DNA of 64,000 nucleotides from Minwuia sp048007105 (lineage in GTDB: Bacteria > Pseudomonadota > Alphaproteobacteria > Minwuiales > Minwuiaceae), in the NCBI RefSeq assembly GCF_048007105.1, contig NZ_CP180352.1, positions 3,162,001-3,226,000 of the forward strand, in the 5' to 3' direction. Position 1 is the first letter of the stretch, and each line of letters starts with the position of its first letter. This document shows positions 16,652 to 26,292 of the stretch, in pieces. The position numbers and the translations under genes are program-made. A model generated the notes under the pieces. The model worked only from the letters and a program-made list of their open reading frames with translations, made no database searches and was not told the DNA's origin.

Positions 16652-18018
16652 GCGGCGCGTTCGACCTGCCGGAGGCCCGCGACCTGGCGCGTCAGGCGGC
16701 GGGGCTGCCGGCGGACCGGTTCCTTGCCGTCTACAGGCTCTATGAGAAGCTGGGCCGCCAGATGCAGGTCGAGGACGAGATGGCGGTCTTCCGCGACCGT
16801 TTGCGCGAACTGCGTCCGCGGCGCGCGCCGACGCTGGACCGGCTGCTGTGTCTTCCCTTCGAACCCTTCATCACCGAAGCCGACCTGCCCGCTCAACAGC
16901 AGGTGCCCCGCCAGTTCTGCCTGCCCTATGTCCGCCTGGTGAAGGCGCTGCTGGGCCGCAAGCGTGTGGATGCGCACCGGAAAGCGCTGTCGTCAATCGA
17001 GGCAGGCGACCACATGGCCACGATCCGCGCCGGCGCGCCGATCTGGCGCGAGGCGGCGGCGAAGCTGCGGCGCGCGCGCATCGACCGGAAACGCGGGGGT
17101 ACGCGGGATTGCCTTGACCTGATCATCGGCTGCCTGGAATGCGGAGAACCCTTGGCCGAAATCGTGTTGCGGCTGCCACGCGGACAGCTCGGCCTGCCCG
17201 ATGAGCACATCAAGGCGTTCGCCGCGCGCATGGTGCGCCAGACACCGGTAACCGAAGTGCGCCGTCTGCGGTTTGCCGCGATGGCGCTGGCCGGCCGCAT
17301 GGCGAATCCGTTCGCCGTGCTGGCGCTGTTCCAGGATCCGGGGTTGGCAATGGAGCCCATCATGCGCCGGCGCATGATAGATATTGCAGCGCATCACCTG
17401 CAGGAGCGGCTCTCTGCGCAGATTGCGTCCGCCGGCGCGGCGATGTCAGAGAGCGGAACGGCACCGTCCGGAGAAGAACTGCGAACGGTCATCGAGGCGC
17501 TGCGGGCGCTCAGACAGGCGAAGGCGGCCGGGATCGACAGTGGGGCCCAGCGTGAATTCCGGCGTTCTGCCAAGGGCTACCTGCACAAGGCCGTCCTGCA
17601 ACCGGTGGCGGGCATCGTCCGCGCGGTCGCACCCGACGTGGAAGAGATCGGGCAGGGCGCATGTACGGAGACAGATGACGCGTCTCACGCGCGATGGATT
17701 GCCGGCCGTGTGCAGGCGTTTGCGGCTCTGGAGTCCCGTCTCGGCATGCTGTCGGAACTGGAACCGGACCTGACGGCTATCGGATTGCGGATGGAAACCG
17801 TCCGCGCAGGCGGTGAGGCTGCAGAAGCCCTGCGGCAACGGATCGACGCAACAAGTGCCGAGGCAGTCGAAGCGTCGGGCGGTGCTCAATTGCGTCTCTG
17901 GTTCGAAGCCGGCGCGGCCCTGCGTCTGCTCGAGATCCTGGAAGGCACGGCAGCGGCGATGCCCCTGTGGCGGCGTCTGCGGCGGATGAAGAGCGGCTCG
18001 GACGCGGCGGCCGCGTAA
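16648..18018 (+). CDS. conserved hypothetical protein, second of an overlapping pair
   Basis: This is a 456-residue soluble protein that I do not recognise. It is rich in Arg, Ala and Leu and predicted mostly helical, without signal peptide or membrane segment. The N-terminal third has a basic stretch (ALLGRKRVDAHRKAL) and CLDLIIGCLECGEPLAEIVL in the middle contains three Cys. The start at 16648 overlaps the stop of the upstream gene, which decides it; the reading frame is open further upstream only as a shadow of that gene. No known operon partner gives a function. Confidence 0.65.
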   Translation: MSGAFDLPEARDLARQAAGLPADRFLAVYRLYEKLGRQMQVEDEMAVFRDRLRELRPRRAPTLDRLLCLPFEPFITEADLPAQQQVPRQFCLPYVRLVKALLGRKRVDAHRKALSSIEAGDHMATIRAGAPIWREAAAKLRRARIDRKRGGTRDCLDLIIGCLECGEPLAEIVLRLPRGQLGLPDEHIKAFAARMVRQTPVTEVRRLRFAAMALAGRMANPFAVLALFQDPGLAMEPIMRRRMIDIAAHHLQERLSAQIASAGAAMSESGTAPSGEELRTVIEALRALRQAKAAGIDSGAQREFRRSAKGYLHKAVLQPVAGIVRAVAPDVEEIGQGACTETDDASHARWIAGRVQAFAALESRLGMLSELEPDLTAIGLRMETVRAGGEAAEALRQRIDATSAEAVEASGGAQLRLWFEAGAALRLLEILEGTAAAMPLWRRLRRMKSGSDAAAA

Positions 18019-18094
18019 ATTTCCGTGTGTCCCGGTTGCGAATCCGGGTATGGATATCCATCCTCACCGGACCGGATGTCCAAGGGGTAGTGTC

Positions 18095-19129
18095 GTGAGA
18101 AGATCTGGATTGGCCACTGTTCTGTCGCTGGCCCTACTTTCCTGTGCACCAGGGTCTACTGCGGCGAATGCCCAGTCGGACTCCGAACAGTTCCAGGTAT
18201 GGCTGGGCGAGATGCGGGCCGAGGCGATCGCGGAAGGCATCAGACCCGCCATCGTGGCCGAAGCGCTCAATGGCGTCGTACTGCAGCGCCGGGTGGTCAA
18301 GCAGGACCGCAGCCAGGCCGAGTTCAAGCTCACCTACCAGATCTACGCGGACCGCCTGCTGACTCCGACGAACATCCGTGTCGGCCGCAGCCTGATGGAG
18401 AGCGAGGCGGCGACCCTCGCGCGGGTCGCGGAGACCTATCAGGTGCAGCCCCGCTTCATCGTGGCCATCTGGGGCATGGAGACCCGCTACGGCGCCGTGA
18501 AGCCGACGAAGTCGGTGTTCCCCTCCCTGGCGACACTCGCTTTCGACCGCCGTCGCTCCAGCTTCTTCCGCAAGGAGCTCCTGCAGGCGCTGTGGATGGC
18601 GGAGAAGGGGCATATCGACGTCGGCAGCATGACCGGTTCCTGGGCCGGCGCCATGGGCCAGCCGCAGTTCATGCCGTCCAGCTACATGGCCTATGCCCGC
18701 GATTTCGATGGCGACGGCCGCCGCGATATCTGGAACAGCCGGGCCGATGTCTTCGCCTCCATCGCCAACTATCTGAAGAGCCACGGTTGGCACAACGACC
18801 AGACCTGGGGCCGCAGGGTCCTGCTGCCGGCCGATCAGGCCGCGTTCCGGGCGGCGGTGCCGGCCAATGACCGCGAGCGCGGCTGCAGCGCCCTGAAATC
18901 CATGTCCGGCAGCATGGGGCTGAACGACTGGCAGGCGCTCGGCGTAAGGCGCGCCGACGGGGGAGATCTTCCGGGCCGCAATCTGGAGGCGTCGCTGGTC
19001 GTACCGGACGGACCGGACGGACCCGCCTTCCTGGTTTACCGGAACTACCACTCGATCCTCCGGTATAACTGCGCGCACCTCTACGGGCTGGCCGTATCGA
19101 CGCTTGCGGACGCCCTGGACGACAGGTAA
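18095..19129 (+). CDS. lytic murein transglycosylase, MltB family
   Basis: This is an SLT_2/MltB-type (GH103) lytic transglycosylase that cleaves the glycan strands of peptidoglycan in the periplasm. The catalytic Glu is in GMETRYG. GSWAGAMGQPQFMPSSY and DGDGRRDIWNSRADVFASIANYLKSHGW are diagnostic of the family. The N-terminus is a signal peptide (RRSGLATVLSLALLSCAPG), and LLSC could be a lipobox. I prefer GTG 18095, which starts right at the signal and follows AAGGGG; ATG 18050 would add 15 residues. There is no C-terminal peptidoglycan-binding domain. The gene heads a wall-related block with rlpA and a DD-carboxypeptidase. Confidence 0.88.
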   Translation: MRRSGLATVLSLALLSCAPGSTAANAQSDSEQFQVWLGEMRAEAIAEGIRPAIVAEALNGVVLQRRVVKQDRSQAEFKLTYQIYADRLLTPTNIRVGRSLMESEAATLARVAETYQVQPRFIVAIWGMETRYGAVKPTKSVFPSLATLAFDRRRSSFFRKELLQALWMAEKGHIDVGSMTGSWAGAMGQPQFMPSSYMAYARDFDGDGRRDIWNSRADVFASIANYLKSHGWHNDQTWGRRVLLPADQAAFRAAVPANDRERGCSALKSMSGSMGLNDWQALGVRRADGGDLPGRNLEASLVVPDGPDGPAFLVYRNYHSILRYNCAHLYGLAVSTLADALDDR

Positions 19130-19166
19130 ATTTTTGCCCTACTTTCGGTAGTGCGGAGATTCGGCC

Positions 19167-20135
19167 ATGCGGCTGCAGATGGTCCTGCGGACAAGCCTTT
19201 CCGGAATGGCCATCGGCGCCGTTTTGTTCGGTATGACTGCCTGCACCGAAACCCAGCTTGCCGTGCATGTCGCGAAGAAGGTGAGCCAGTCGACGCAGCC
19301 GTCGGCGGGTGAACGGAAGATCCAGGCCGAGCGGGTGCGTCGCGCGAGCATGCGGCCCTACACGATCCAGGGCGTCCGTTACACACCGGTCGAAGATCCC
19401 GAATACGACGAGACCGGCATCGCCTCATGGTACGGCGAACCGTTCCATGGGCGGGCGACGTCCACCGGCGAGATCTTCGACATGAACAAGATCTCGGCGG
19501 CGCACAAGACGCTGCCGCTGCCGGCGACCGTCGAGGTCACGAACCTCGAGAACGGGCGCATCCTGACGGTGCGGGTCAACGACCGCGGTCCCTTCGTCCA
19601 GGGCCGGATCATCGATCTGTCCCGCCGCGCCGCGCAATTGCTCGGTTTCGAGAAGGATGGTGTCGCGCGGGTCCGGGTCCGGCTGGCCTCGTCGCCCGAC
19701 GACCAGTTCGTGATGCGGCCGGTCAAGACGGCGCCGAAGGAGCGGACCCAGGTCGCCGCCGCCCCTCGGGCCACCGTGTCGGCCGAGCCGCTTCCCGGGG
19801 TCGAGGCGCCCAAACCTGCGATACCTGAGACAGCAAGGGTGACACCGCCTGCACCGAAGGCCACGGCGCCCGAGACGGCGGAAATCCGCCGCGCGGTGCC
19901 GCCGCCGACCCAGATTTTCGTCCAGGCCGGCGCGTTTTCCGATTACCAGAATGCGCTTCGCCTGAGGGCGCGTCTTGCGGCGCTGGGCGACGTGGCTGTC
20001 AGCCATGCCCTGGTCCGGAACCGCGATTTCTACCGTGTCCGTGTCGGCCCTCTGGCCGATGTCGCGGCTGCCGACCGCACGCTGGCCAGGGTCATTTCCA
20101 CCGGCACGGATGACGCCCGCATCGTGGTCGAATAG
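19167..20135 (+). CDS. rlpA: septal ring lytic transglycosylase RlpA with SPOR domain
   Basis: RlpA is an outer-membrane lipoprotein that cleaves denuded glycan at division sites. The 322-residue protein has a signal ending in lipobox MTAC (Cys26) and a double-psi beta-barrel domain starting at ETGIASWYGEPFHGRATSTGE (about residues 85-170). VRVNDRGPF carries the catalytic-site Asp. A Pro/Ala-rich linker follows, then a C-terminal SPOR domain (QIFVQAGAFSDYQNALRLRARL to the end), which targets septal peptidoglycan. It lies between mltB and the DD-carboxypeptidase gene in an order common in Alphaproteobacteria. Confidence 0.93.
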   Translation: MRLQMVLRTSLSGMAIGAVLFGMTACTETQLAVHVAKKVSQSTQPSAGERKIQAERVRRASMRPYTIQGVRYTPVEDPEYDETGIASWYGEPFHGRATSTGEIFDMNKISAAHKTLPLPATVEVTNLENGRILTVRVNDRGPFVQGRIIDLSRRAAQLLGFEKDGVARVRVRLASSPDDQFVMRPVKTAPKERTQVAAAPRATVSAEPLPGVEAPKPAIPETARVTPPAPKATAPETAEIRRAVPPPTQIFVQAGAFSDYQNALRLRARLAALGDVAVSHALVRNRDFYRVRVGPLADVAAADRTLARVISTGTDDARIVVE

Positions 20136-20174
20136 ACTGGGCGCAGTCTCAATAGCGTTCCCCGGATACACGTC

Positions 20175-21314
20175 ATGCTGCGTCAAGTTTCCATCGTATT
20201 TCTGCTTCTGCTGATTGTCGCGCCGTTCAGCCCTGCGGCCGCGGCGTTCGACACGCCCGCTTCGCATGCGATCGTGATGGATCACCGAACGGGCAGGGTG
20301 CTCTACGGCAAGAACATCGACGAACCGATCCCCACCGCCTCGATGAGCAAGATGGTCACCGTCTACATGCTGCTCGAGGAACTGAAGAACGGCTCGGTCA
20401 CCGAGGACGACACCTTCACCGTCAGCGAGAAGGCCTGGAAGAAGGGCGGCTCGAAGATGTTCGTGCGGGTGAACGATCAGGTCCGCATCGGCGACCTGCT
20501 CCGCGGCATCATCGTGCAGTCCGGCAACGATGCCAGCATTGTTGTGGCGGAAGGACTTTCCGGAACCGAGGAGGCCTTCGCCGCAAAGGCGACCGCGCGG
20601 ATGCGCGAACTGGGGCTGACCGACACGACCCTGAAGAACGCGACCGGCTGGCCGGACCCGGACCACCGGATGAGCGTGCACGACCTGGCCCGCGTGGCCC
20701 AGCTGACGATCCGGCACTTTCCCGAGCACTACGAGATCTACTCGGAGAAGAGCTTCACCTTCAGCGACATCAAGCAGGGCAATAGGAATCCGGTCCTCTA
20801 TTCCTTCGACGGCGCCGACGGCCTCAAGACCGGGCACACGGAAGAGGCCGGCTATGGTCTCACGGCCTCCGCCGAACGGGACGGCCATCGGCTGATCGTC
20901 GTGCTGACGGGGCTGGGCAGTTCCCGGGAGCGCTCGGTCGAAGCCAACAAGCTGATGCAGTGGGCGTTCCGGACATTCGAGAACTACACGATCGTCCGGG
21001 CCGGCAAGGCGGTCGACGAAGCCGACGTGTGGCTGGGCCAGAAGGTCCGCGTCCCGCTTGTCGTCGGCGAGGATGTGAACATCACCATGGACGAGGCTGC
21101 CCGCAAGGCGATGGAGGTCACCGCCGTCTACGAGGCGCCGGTGCCGGCTCCGATACGGCAGGGCGAGCAGGTCGGCGAGATGATCGTCCGGATTCCCGAC
21201 GCCGAGCCGCTCCGCGTGCCGCTGCTGGCGGGCGAGGACGTCGACAAGCTGGGCACGGTGGGCCAGATTGCGGCCGCGATCTCCTACATGGTCTTCGGCA
21301 ACGAAAAGGAGTGA
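20175..21314 (+). CDS. D-alanyl-D-alanine carboxypeptidase (PBP5/6 family)
   Basis: This low-molecular-weight penicillin-binding protein removes the terminal D-Ala of peptidoglycan stem peptides. The 379-residue product starts with a signal peptide (MLRQVSIVFLLLLIVAPFSPAAAA). The active-site motifs are S-M-S-K at residues 56-59, SGN in VQSGNDASI, and KTG in GLKTGHTEEAGY. A C-terminal beta-domain of about 100 residues follows, as in DacA/DacC. tmk begins inside its last codons. Confidence 0.93.
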   Translation: MLRQVSIVFLLLLIVAPFSPAAAAFDTPASHAIVMDHRTGRVLYGKNIDEPIPTASMSKMVTVYMLLEELKNGSVTEDDTFTVSEKAWKKGGSKMFVRVNDQVRIGDLLRGIIVQSGNDASIVVAEGLSGTEEAFAAKATARMRELGLTDTTLKNATGWPDPDHRMSVHDLARVAQLTIRHFPEHYEIYSEKSFTFSDIKQGNRNPVLYSFDGADGLKTGHTEEAGYGLTASAERDGHRLIVVLTGLGSSRERSVEANKLMQWAFRTFENYTIVRAGKAVDEADVWLGQKVRVPLVVGEDVNITMDEAARKAMEVTAVYEAPVPAPIRQGEQVGEMIVRIPDAEPLRVPLLAGEDVDKLGTVGQIAAAISYMVFGNEKE

Positions 21315-21955
21315 CCGCCGCGTCGAAAGGGCTGTTCATCACCTTCGAGGGCGGGGAGGGGACCGGCAAAAGCACCCAGGCGGCGCGGCTTGCGCAGTAT
21401 CTCGCACGGGCCGGACATGAAGCCGTCCTGACCCGGGAACCCGGTGGTACGGCGGCGGCCGAGGCGCTGCGTACCCTGCTGCTGGACCCGGCCAACGATC
21501 TCGATCCGCTGGAACAGGTCTTGGTCCTGCTGGCCGCCCGCGCCAATCACGTCCGTACCCTGATCCGTCCGGCGCTTGCGCGCGGCGCCATCGTCATCTG
21601 CGACCGCTTCAGCGACTCCACCATGGCCTATCAGGGTCTCGCCGGCGGGCTCGGTCGGGAACGTATCGACGAACTGCACCGCCAGACCCTGGCCGGGTTC
21701 CGGCCCGATCTGACATTGTTGCTGGACCTGCCGGTCGAGGCGGCGCTGGAACGGCGCTCGGCGCGCGGGGGGCCTGACGACCGCTTCGAAGCCCGGAACA
21801 TGTCGTTTCACCGCGATCTGCGGCAGGCCTTTCTGGAGATCGCCGCCGGCGAGCCCGGAAGGGTCACGGTGATCGACGCCGCCCCGGAACCTGAAGCCGT
21901 CTGGGAAACGGTCCGAAAGACGGTCGAGCGGCGGCTGGAAGAGGTGTCCGGATGA
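21311..21955 (+). CDS. tmk: thymidylate kinase
   Basis: Tmk phosphorylates dTMP to dTDP for DNA synthesis. The 214-residue protein has P-loop FEGGEGTGKST, the DRFSDSTMAYQG segment with the DR(Y/F/H) motif, and a lid region RRSARGGPDDRFE. The start is GTG at 21311, overlapping the dac stop (GTGA); the family sequence begins there and no ATG is available. holB overlaps its stop by 4 bp, so dac-tmk-holB are translationally linked. Confidence 0.94.
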   Translation: MTAASKGLFITFEGGEGTGKSTQAARLAQYLARAGHEAVLTREPGGTAAAEALRTLLLDPANDLDPLEQVLVLLAARANHVRTLIRPALARGAIVICDRFSDSTMAYQGLAGGLGRERIDELHRQTLAGFRPDLTLLLDLPVEAALERRSARGGPDDRFEARNMSFHRDLRQAFLEIAAGEPGRVTVIDAAPEPEAVWETVRKTVERRLEEVSG

Positions 21956-23076
21956 GCCGCGTCGTCGAACCCCGCGCTTCCAACTCCCCCGACCGGCCCG
22001 CGCCGGACGAGGTTTCGGAGGCCCTGCATCCTTCCCGAACGACGTTCCTTTCCGGACATCGCGAAGCGGAGGCGGCGCTGGCCGCGGCCGTATCAGGCGG
22101 CAGTTTGCACCACGCCTGGCTGATCAGCGGTCCGTTCGGTATCGGCAAGGCGACTTTGGGCTACCGTTTCGCGCGGCGCCTGCTTGACCCGGAGGCTGCT
22201 GGCGGCGGTCTCTTCGGCGACCCGCCGTCGGATCTGCATACCGATCCCGAACGCGAACTTTTCACCCAGGTGGCGACCGGTTCGCATCCGAACATGGTGC
22301 GCCTGACCCGTCCCTGGGACTGGAAGGCCAAGAAGTACAGAACCGAGATCGTCGTAGACGAGGTCCGGCGGCTTCACGGCTTCCTCGGGCAGAGCGCGAG
22401 CCGGGCAGGACGCCGCGTCGTGCTGGTCGATGCGGCCGACGAGATGAACGAGAACGCCGCCAACGCGCTGCTGAAGCCGCTGGAAGAACCGCCCCCGAAC
22501 GCGGTCTTCATCCTGATCTGCCATCAGCCCGGCGCGCTGATCGGCACCATCCGCTCGCGATGCCGCCGGCTCGATCTCCGTCCGCCGTCGCCGGATCAGG
22601 CGCTGGAGGCGATGACCCGGCTGGCGCCGGCGCTGGACAGGGACGCCGCGGGCCTGCTGCTGGAACTGTCGGAACAGTCTCCGGGTCGGGCGCTGCGCCT
22701 GGCCGAGGAAGACGGGCTGGCGCTCTACCGTGAAATGATGGCGCTGCTGGCCTCGGCGCCCAGGATCTCGCGCGCCGCGGCGCAGAAACTGGCTGGCAGC
22801 CTGGACCGGGGCGCGCAGGCCGAACGCCGTTTCGTGCTGTTCACCGAACTGCTGGAAGGCATGCTGAGGCGGTTGATCCTGAATCGGCCCGGGCCGCCGG
22901 AGGAGGCGGGACTGCGGGAAAGGCTGGCCGGGGGTCGTCTTGATCAATGGTTCGACTTGTGTGACAACCTGCAACGCCTGCGGGCCCGCACGCTTGCCGT
23001 GAATCTGAACCGCAAGGCGGTAACCCTGACCCTCGTTTCCGCGTTCGAGGACGCCGCCCGCGCCGCGGCGACCTGA
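21952..23076 (+). CDS. holB: DNA polymerase III subunit delta'
   Basis: HolB is part of the clamp-loader complex of the replicative polymerase. The 374-residue protein has the AAA+ fold: HHAWLISGPFGIGKATL contains a degenerate P-loop, and VLVDAADEMNENAANALLKPLEEPP is the conserved Walker B/sensor region. IRSRCRRLDLRP contains the conserved SRC motif. It overlaps tmk (ATGA) in the classic tmk-holB-metG-tatD order. Confidence 0.92.
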   Translation: MSRVVEPRASNSPDRPAPDEVSEALHPSRTTFLSGHREAEAALAAAVSGGSLHHAWLISGPFGIGKATLGYRFARRLLDPEAAGGGLFGDPPSDLHTDPERELFTQVATGSHPNMVRLTRPWDWKAKKYRTEIVVDEVRRLHGFLGQSASRAGRRVVLVDAADEMNENAANALLKPLEEPPPNAVFILICHQPGALIGTIRSRCRRLDLRPPSPDQALEAMTRLAPALDRDAAGLLLELSEQSPGRALRLAEEDGLALYREMMALLASAPRISRAAAQKLAGSLDRGAQAERRFVLFTELLEGMLRRLILNRPGPPEEAGLRERLAGGRLDQWFDLCDNLQRLRARTLAVNLNRKAVTLTLVSAFEDAARAAAT

Positions 23077-23099
23077 CGCCACAAGAGCCGGAAGACACC

Positions 23100-24662
23100 A
23101 TGTCGGACGCAGACGCGAACAAGCCGAGCTATTACGTCACCACGCCGATCTACTATGTGAATGACCGGCCCCATATCGGGCACGCCTACACCACGCTGGC
23201 CTGCGATGTGCTGGCCCGGTTCAAGCGGCTCGACGGCTTCGACGTGCATTTCCTGACAGGCACCGACGAGCACGGCCAGAAGGTCGAGAAATCGGCCGAG
23301 GCCGCCGGGGTCGATCCGCAGGCCTTCTGCGACCGGGTCTCGCAGAATTTCCGCGACATGATGCCGGTGCTGAACATCTCCAATGACGACTTCATCCGCA
23401 CCACCGAGCAGCGCCACGTCGAAAGCGTGCAGGCGCTCTGGGTCAAACTGCAGGAAGCCGGCGACATCTATCTGGGGTCCTATTCCGGCTGGTATGCCGT
23501 CCGCGACGAGGCGTTCTATGGCGAGGACGAACTGACGAAGACCGAGGACGGGCGGCGGATCGCGCCCTCCGGCGCCGAGGTCGAGTGGGTCGAGGAACCG
23601 AGCTATTTCTTCCGGCTCTCCGCCTGGGGTGAGCGGCTGCTGGCATTCTACGAAGCCAATCCGGATTTCATCCTGCCGGCGGCGCGGCGGAACGAGGTCG
23701 TCAGCTTCGTGAAGTCGGGTTTGCGCGATCTCTCGATTTCGCGCACCAGCTTCAACTGGGGCATCCCCGTGCCGGGCGACGACGAGCACATCATGTATGT
23801 GTGGCTGGACGCACTGACCAACTACATCACGGCAATAGGTCATCCCGAGACACAGACCGGCGACTATCCGCGCTACTGGCCGGCCGACGTCCACATGGTC
23901 GGCAAGGACATTCTCCGCTTTCACGCCATCTACTGGCCGGCCTTCCTGATGTCGGCCGGGCTTGAGCCGCCGAAGCGGATCTTCGCCCATGGCTGGTGGA
24001 CCATCGAAGGCCAGAAGATGTCGAAATCGCTCGGCAACGTGATTGCGCCGGAGGAACTCGTGGCCACCTACGGCCTCGATCAGACGCGCTATTTCCTGCT
24101 GCGCGAAGTGCCGTTCGGCAATGACGGCGACTTCAGCCACGCCGCGATGGTGCACCGCGTGAACGGCGACCTGGCCAACGATCTGGGAAATCTCTGTCAG
24201 CGCGTGCTGTCGATGGTCCACAAGAACTGCGACGCGGCCGTGCCCGAACCGGGCGCGTACACGGCCGAGGACGAGACCATGCTGGCCACGATCGATGGCG
24301 CTCTGGACAAGGTCCGGGCCGAAATCGACCGCGAGGCGCTGCACCGCGCCATCGGCGCGATCTGGACGGTCGTCGGCGATGCCAACCGCTATGTCGACGC
24401 CCAGGCGCCATGGGCGTTGCGCAAGCAGGATCCCGAGCGGATGAAGACCGTGCTCTATGTCCTCGCCGAAACGGTGCGGCAGCTGGGCATCCTGATTCAG
24501 CCGATCATGCCGGATTCCGGCGCGGCGATCCTGGGCCAGTTGGACATTCCCGAGGCCGGCCGCGGCTTCGACAGTCTGGGCGACAAGGCGCGTCTCGCGC
24601 CGGGCACGCCGGTCGCACGTCCGACGCCGGTCTTCCCGCGCTACAACTCGGAAGCGGCCTGA
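23100..24662 (+). CDS. metG: methionyl-tRNA synthetase
   Basis: MetG charges tRNA-Met. The 520-residue class I synthetase has the HIGH-type motif PHIGHAYT near residues 25-29, the TGTDEHGQK loop, and the KMSKS signature GQKMSKSLGNV at about 304. It lacks the four-Cys zinc knuckle and the C-terminal EMAP/tRNA-binding domain, as in the short zinc-free form common in Alphaproteobacteria. It is part of the tmk-holB-metG-tatD run. Confidence 0.97.
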   Translation: MSDADANKPSYYVTTPIYYVNDRPHIGHAYTTLACDVLARFKRLDGFDVHFLTGTDEHGQKVEKSAEAAGVDPQAFCDRVSQNFRDMMPVLNISNDDFIRTTEQRHVESVQALWVKLQEAGDIYLGSYSGWYAVRDEAFYGEDELTKTEDGRRIAPSGAEVEWVEEPSYFFRLSAWGERLLAFYEANPDFILPAARRNEVVSFVKSGLRDLSISRTSFNWGIPVPGDDEHIMYVWLDALTNYITAIGHPETQTGDYPRYWPADVHMVGKDILRFHAIYWPAFLMSAGLEPPKRIFAHGWWTIEGQKMSKSLGNVIAPEELVATYGLDQTRYFLLREVPFGNDGDFSHAAMVHRVNGDLANDLGNLCQRVLSMVHKNCDAAVPEPGAYTAEDETMLATIDGALDKVRAEIDREALHRAIGAIWTVVGDANRYVDAQAPWALRKQDPERMKTVLYVLAETVRQLGILIQPIMPDSGAAILGQLDIPEAGRGFDSLGDKARLAPGTPVARPTPVFPRYNSEAA

Positions 24663-24710
24663 GGGCAGGGGCCGCACGAGCCCGGCCGACCCAGGCAGGA
24701 AGGAGTCCAA

Positions 24711-25487
24711 ATGCTGATCGACAGCCATTGTCATCTCGACTATCTCGCCCGCGACGGCGATCTGGACGAGGTCCTGGCGCGCGCACGCGAGGCCGGTGTC
24801 TCGCCGATGCTGACGATCTCGACCAAGCTCCGGGAATTCGATGTCGTCCGTTCGATCGCCGAGAGCGCGGGCGATATCTACTGCTCGGTCGGCGTCCATC
24901 CGCATGAGGCCGAGAGCGAACCCGACACCGCGGCCGCCGAACTGATCCGGCTGGCCGCGCATCCGAAGGTGATCGGTATCGGCGAGACCGGACTGGACTA
25001 TTTCTACGAACACAGTCCGCGCGATGTGCAGCAGGCCGTGTTCCGCGCCCACATTTCAGCCGCCCGCGAGACCGGACTGCCGCTGATTATCCACACGCGC
25101 GACGCCGAGGCGGACACAATCCGGATCCTGGAAGAGGAAACGGGGAAGGGACCGTTTCCGGGGCTGATCCATTGTTTCAGCGGCACGCAACGGCTTGCCG
25201 ACGCCGCACTGGCCCTTGGCTTCTACATTTCGGTTTCCGGGATCGTGACCTTCAAGACAGCGGAAGACCTGCGCACCGTCATCGCCACTGTCCCGGCGGA
25301 GCGTCTGCTCGTCGAGACCGACAGCCCGTACCTGGCGCCGGTGCCGCGACGCGGCAAACGGAACGAACCGGCATACACAGCGCATACCGCCGCGAAGGTC
25401 GCCGAACTGAAGGGACTCGGCGCCGCCGAGGTTGCCTCGGTCACGACCGACAACTTCCGCCGGTTGTTCGCCAAGGCGGAAATCTGA
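24711..25487 (+). CDS. TatD family metal-dependent hydrolase
   Basis: TatD-family proteins are TIM-barrel metallo-nucleases (3'-5' exonuclease or DNase activity). The 258-residue protein has DSHCHLDY at the N-terminus, GETGLDYF, HTRDAEADT, IHCFSGT and ETDSPYLAP, all metal-binding or active-site motifs of the family. It follows metG by 48 bp and is 2 bp from the PhnP-like gene downstream. This metG-tatD-MBL order is conserved in many bacteria. Confidence 0.93.
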   Translation: MLIDSHCHLDYLARDGDLDEVLARAREAGVSPMLTISTKLREFDVVRSIAESAGDIYCSVGVHPHEAESEPDTAAAELIRLAAHPKVIGIGETGLDYFYEHSPRDVQQAVFRAHISAARETGLPLIIHTRDAEADTIRILEEETGKGPFPGLIHCFSGTQRLADAALALGFYISVSGIVTFKTAEDLRTVIATVPAERLLVETDSPYLAPVPRRGKRNEPAYTAHTAAKVAELKGLGAAEVASVTTDNFRRLFAKAEI

Positions 25488-25489
25488 GC

Positions 25490-26248
25490 ATGCGGGTCAC
25501 CATTCTGGGCTGCGGCAGTTCGGGCGGGGTCCCGCGCATCGGCGGGGACTGGGGCGCCTGCGATCCGTCCAATCCGAAGAACCGCCGGCGGCGTTGTTCC
25601 ATCCTGGTCGAGGATGCCGGGACGACGGTTCTGATCGACACCGCGCCCGACATGCGCGAGCAGCTGCTGGATGCCGGCGTCGGCGATCTCGACGGCGTCG
25701 TCTGGACCCATGATCACGCCGATCAGACCCATGGTCTCGACGATCTCCGGGTGATTGCAATCCGGCATCGCCGCCGGGTGAATGTCTGGGGCGATGCGGA
25801 GACACTACGGCGGCTGAAAGCCAAGTTCGGCTATTGCTTTCCCGAAGGTACGACAGGCGCTTACCCTGCAATCCTGAACGATCACCTGATCGAGGGACCG
25901 TTCGCGGTCGGGAACATGCACCTGGTTCCTTTCGAACAGGATCACGGCACCATGAAATCGCTGGGCTTTCGTATCGGCGATCTGGCCTACGCCAATGATG
26001 TCGTGCGCCTCGACGATGCCGCCTTCGAAGCCATGGCCGGGGCCCGGGTGATGATTGTCGACGCGCTCCGCTACACGCCGCATCCGACCCACGCCAACGT
26101 CGAGCAGGCGCTCGAATGGATTGCGCGTGTGGGACCCGAACGGGCCGTGCTGACGAATCTGCATGTGGACCTGGACTACGAGACCCTGAAGGCAGAACTG
26201 CCGGACGGGATCGAACCTGCCTATGACGGGATGATCGTCGACGTCTGA
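25490..26248 (+). CDS. PhnP-like MBL-fold metal-dependent hydrolase
   Basis: This is a 252-residue metallo-beta-lactamase-fold hydrolase of the PhnP/YycJ-like group, probably a phosphodiesterase. GCGSSGGVPRIGGDWGACDP starts the protein. The metal motif is WTHDHADQTHGLDDLR (HxHxDH), and DALRYTPHPTHANVEQALEW supplies another conserved His region. The start at 25490 is 2 bp after tatD; the frame is open upstream only as a shadow of tatD. The substrate is not known; standing next to tatD suggests a nucleic-acid-related role, but that is inference. Confidence 0.87.
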   Translation: MRVTILGCGSSGGVPRIGGDWGACDPSNPKNRRRRCSILVEDAGTTVLIDTAPDMREQLLDAGVGDLDGVVWTHDHADQTHGLDDLRVIAIRHRRRVNVWGDAETLRRLKAKFGYCFPEGTTGAYPAILNDHLIEGPFAVGNMHLVPFEQDHGTMKSLGFRIGDLAYANDVVRLDDAAFEAMAGARVMIVDALRYTPHPTHANVEQALEWIARVGPERAVLTNLHVDLDYETLKAELPDGIEPAYDGMIVDV

Positions 26249-26292
26249 GCCGGGCGTTTTCGCTCGGGCGGGTTTCCATTTCTCATGCCCAT

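Noticed and set aside
22944..25052. A 702-residue minus-strand frame opposite metG and holB
   Set aside because: Antisense to well-identified genes and without recognisable domains.
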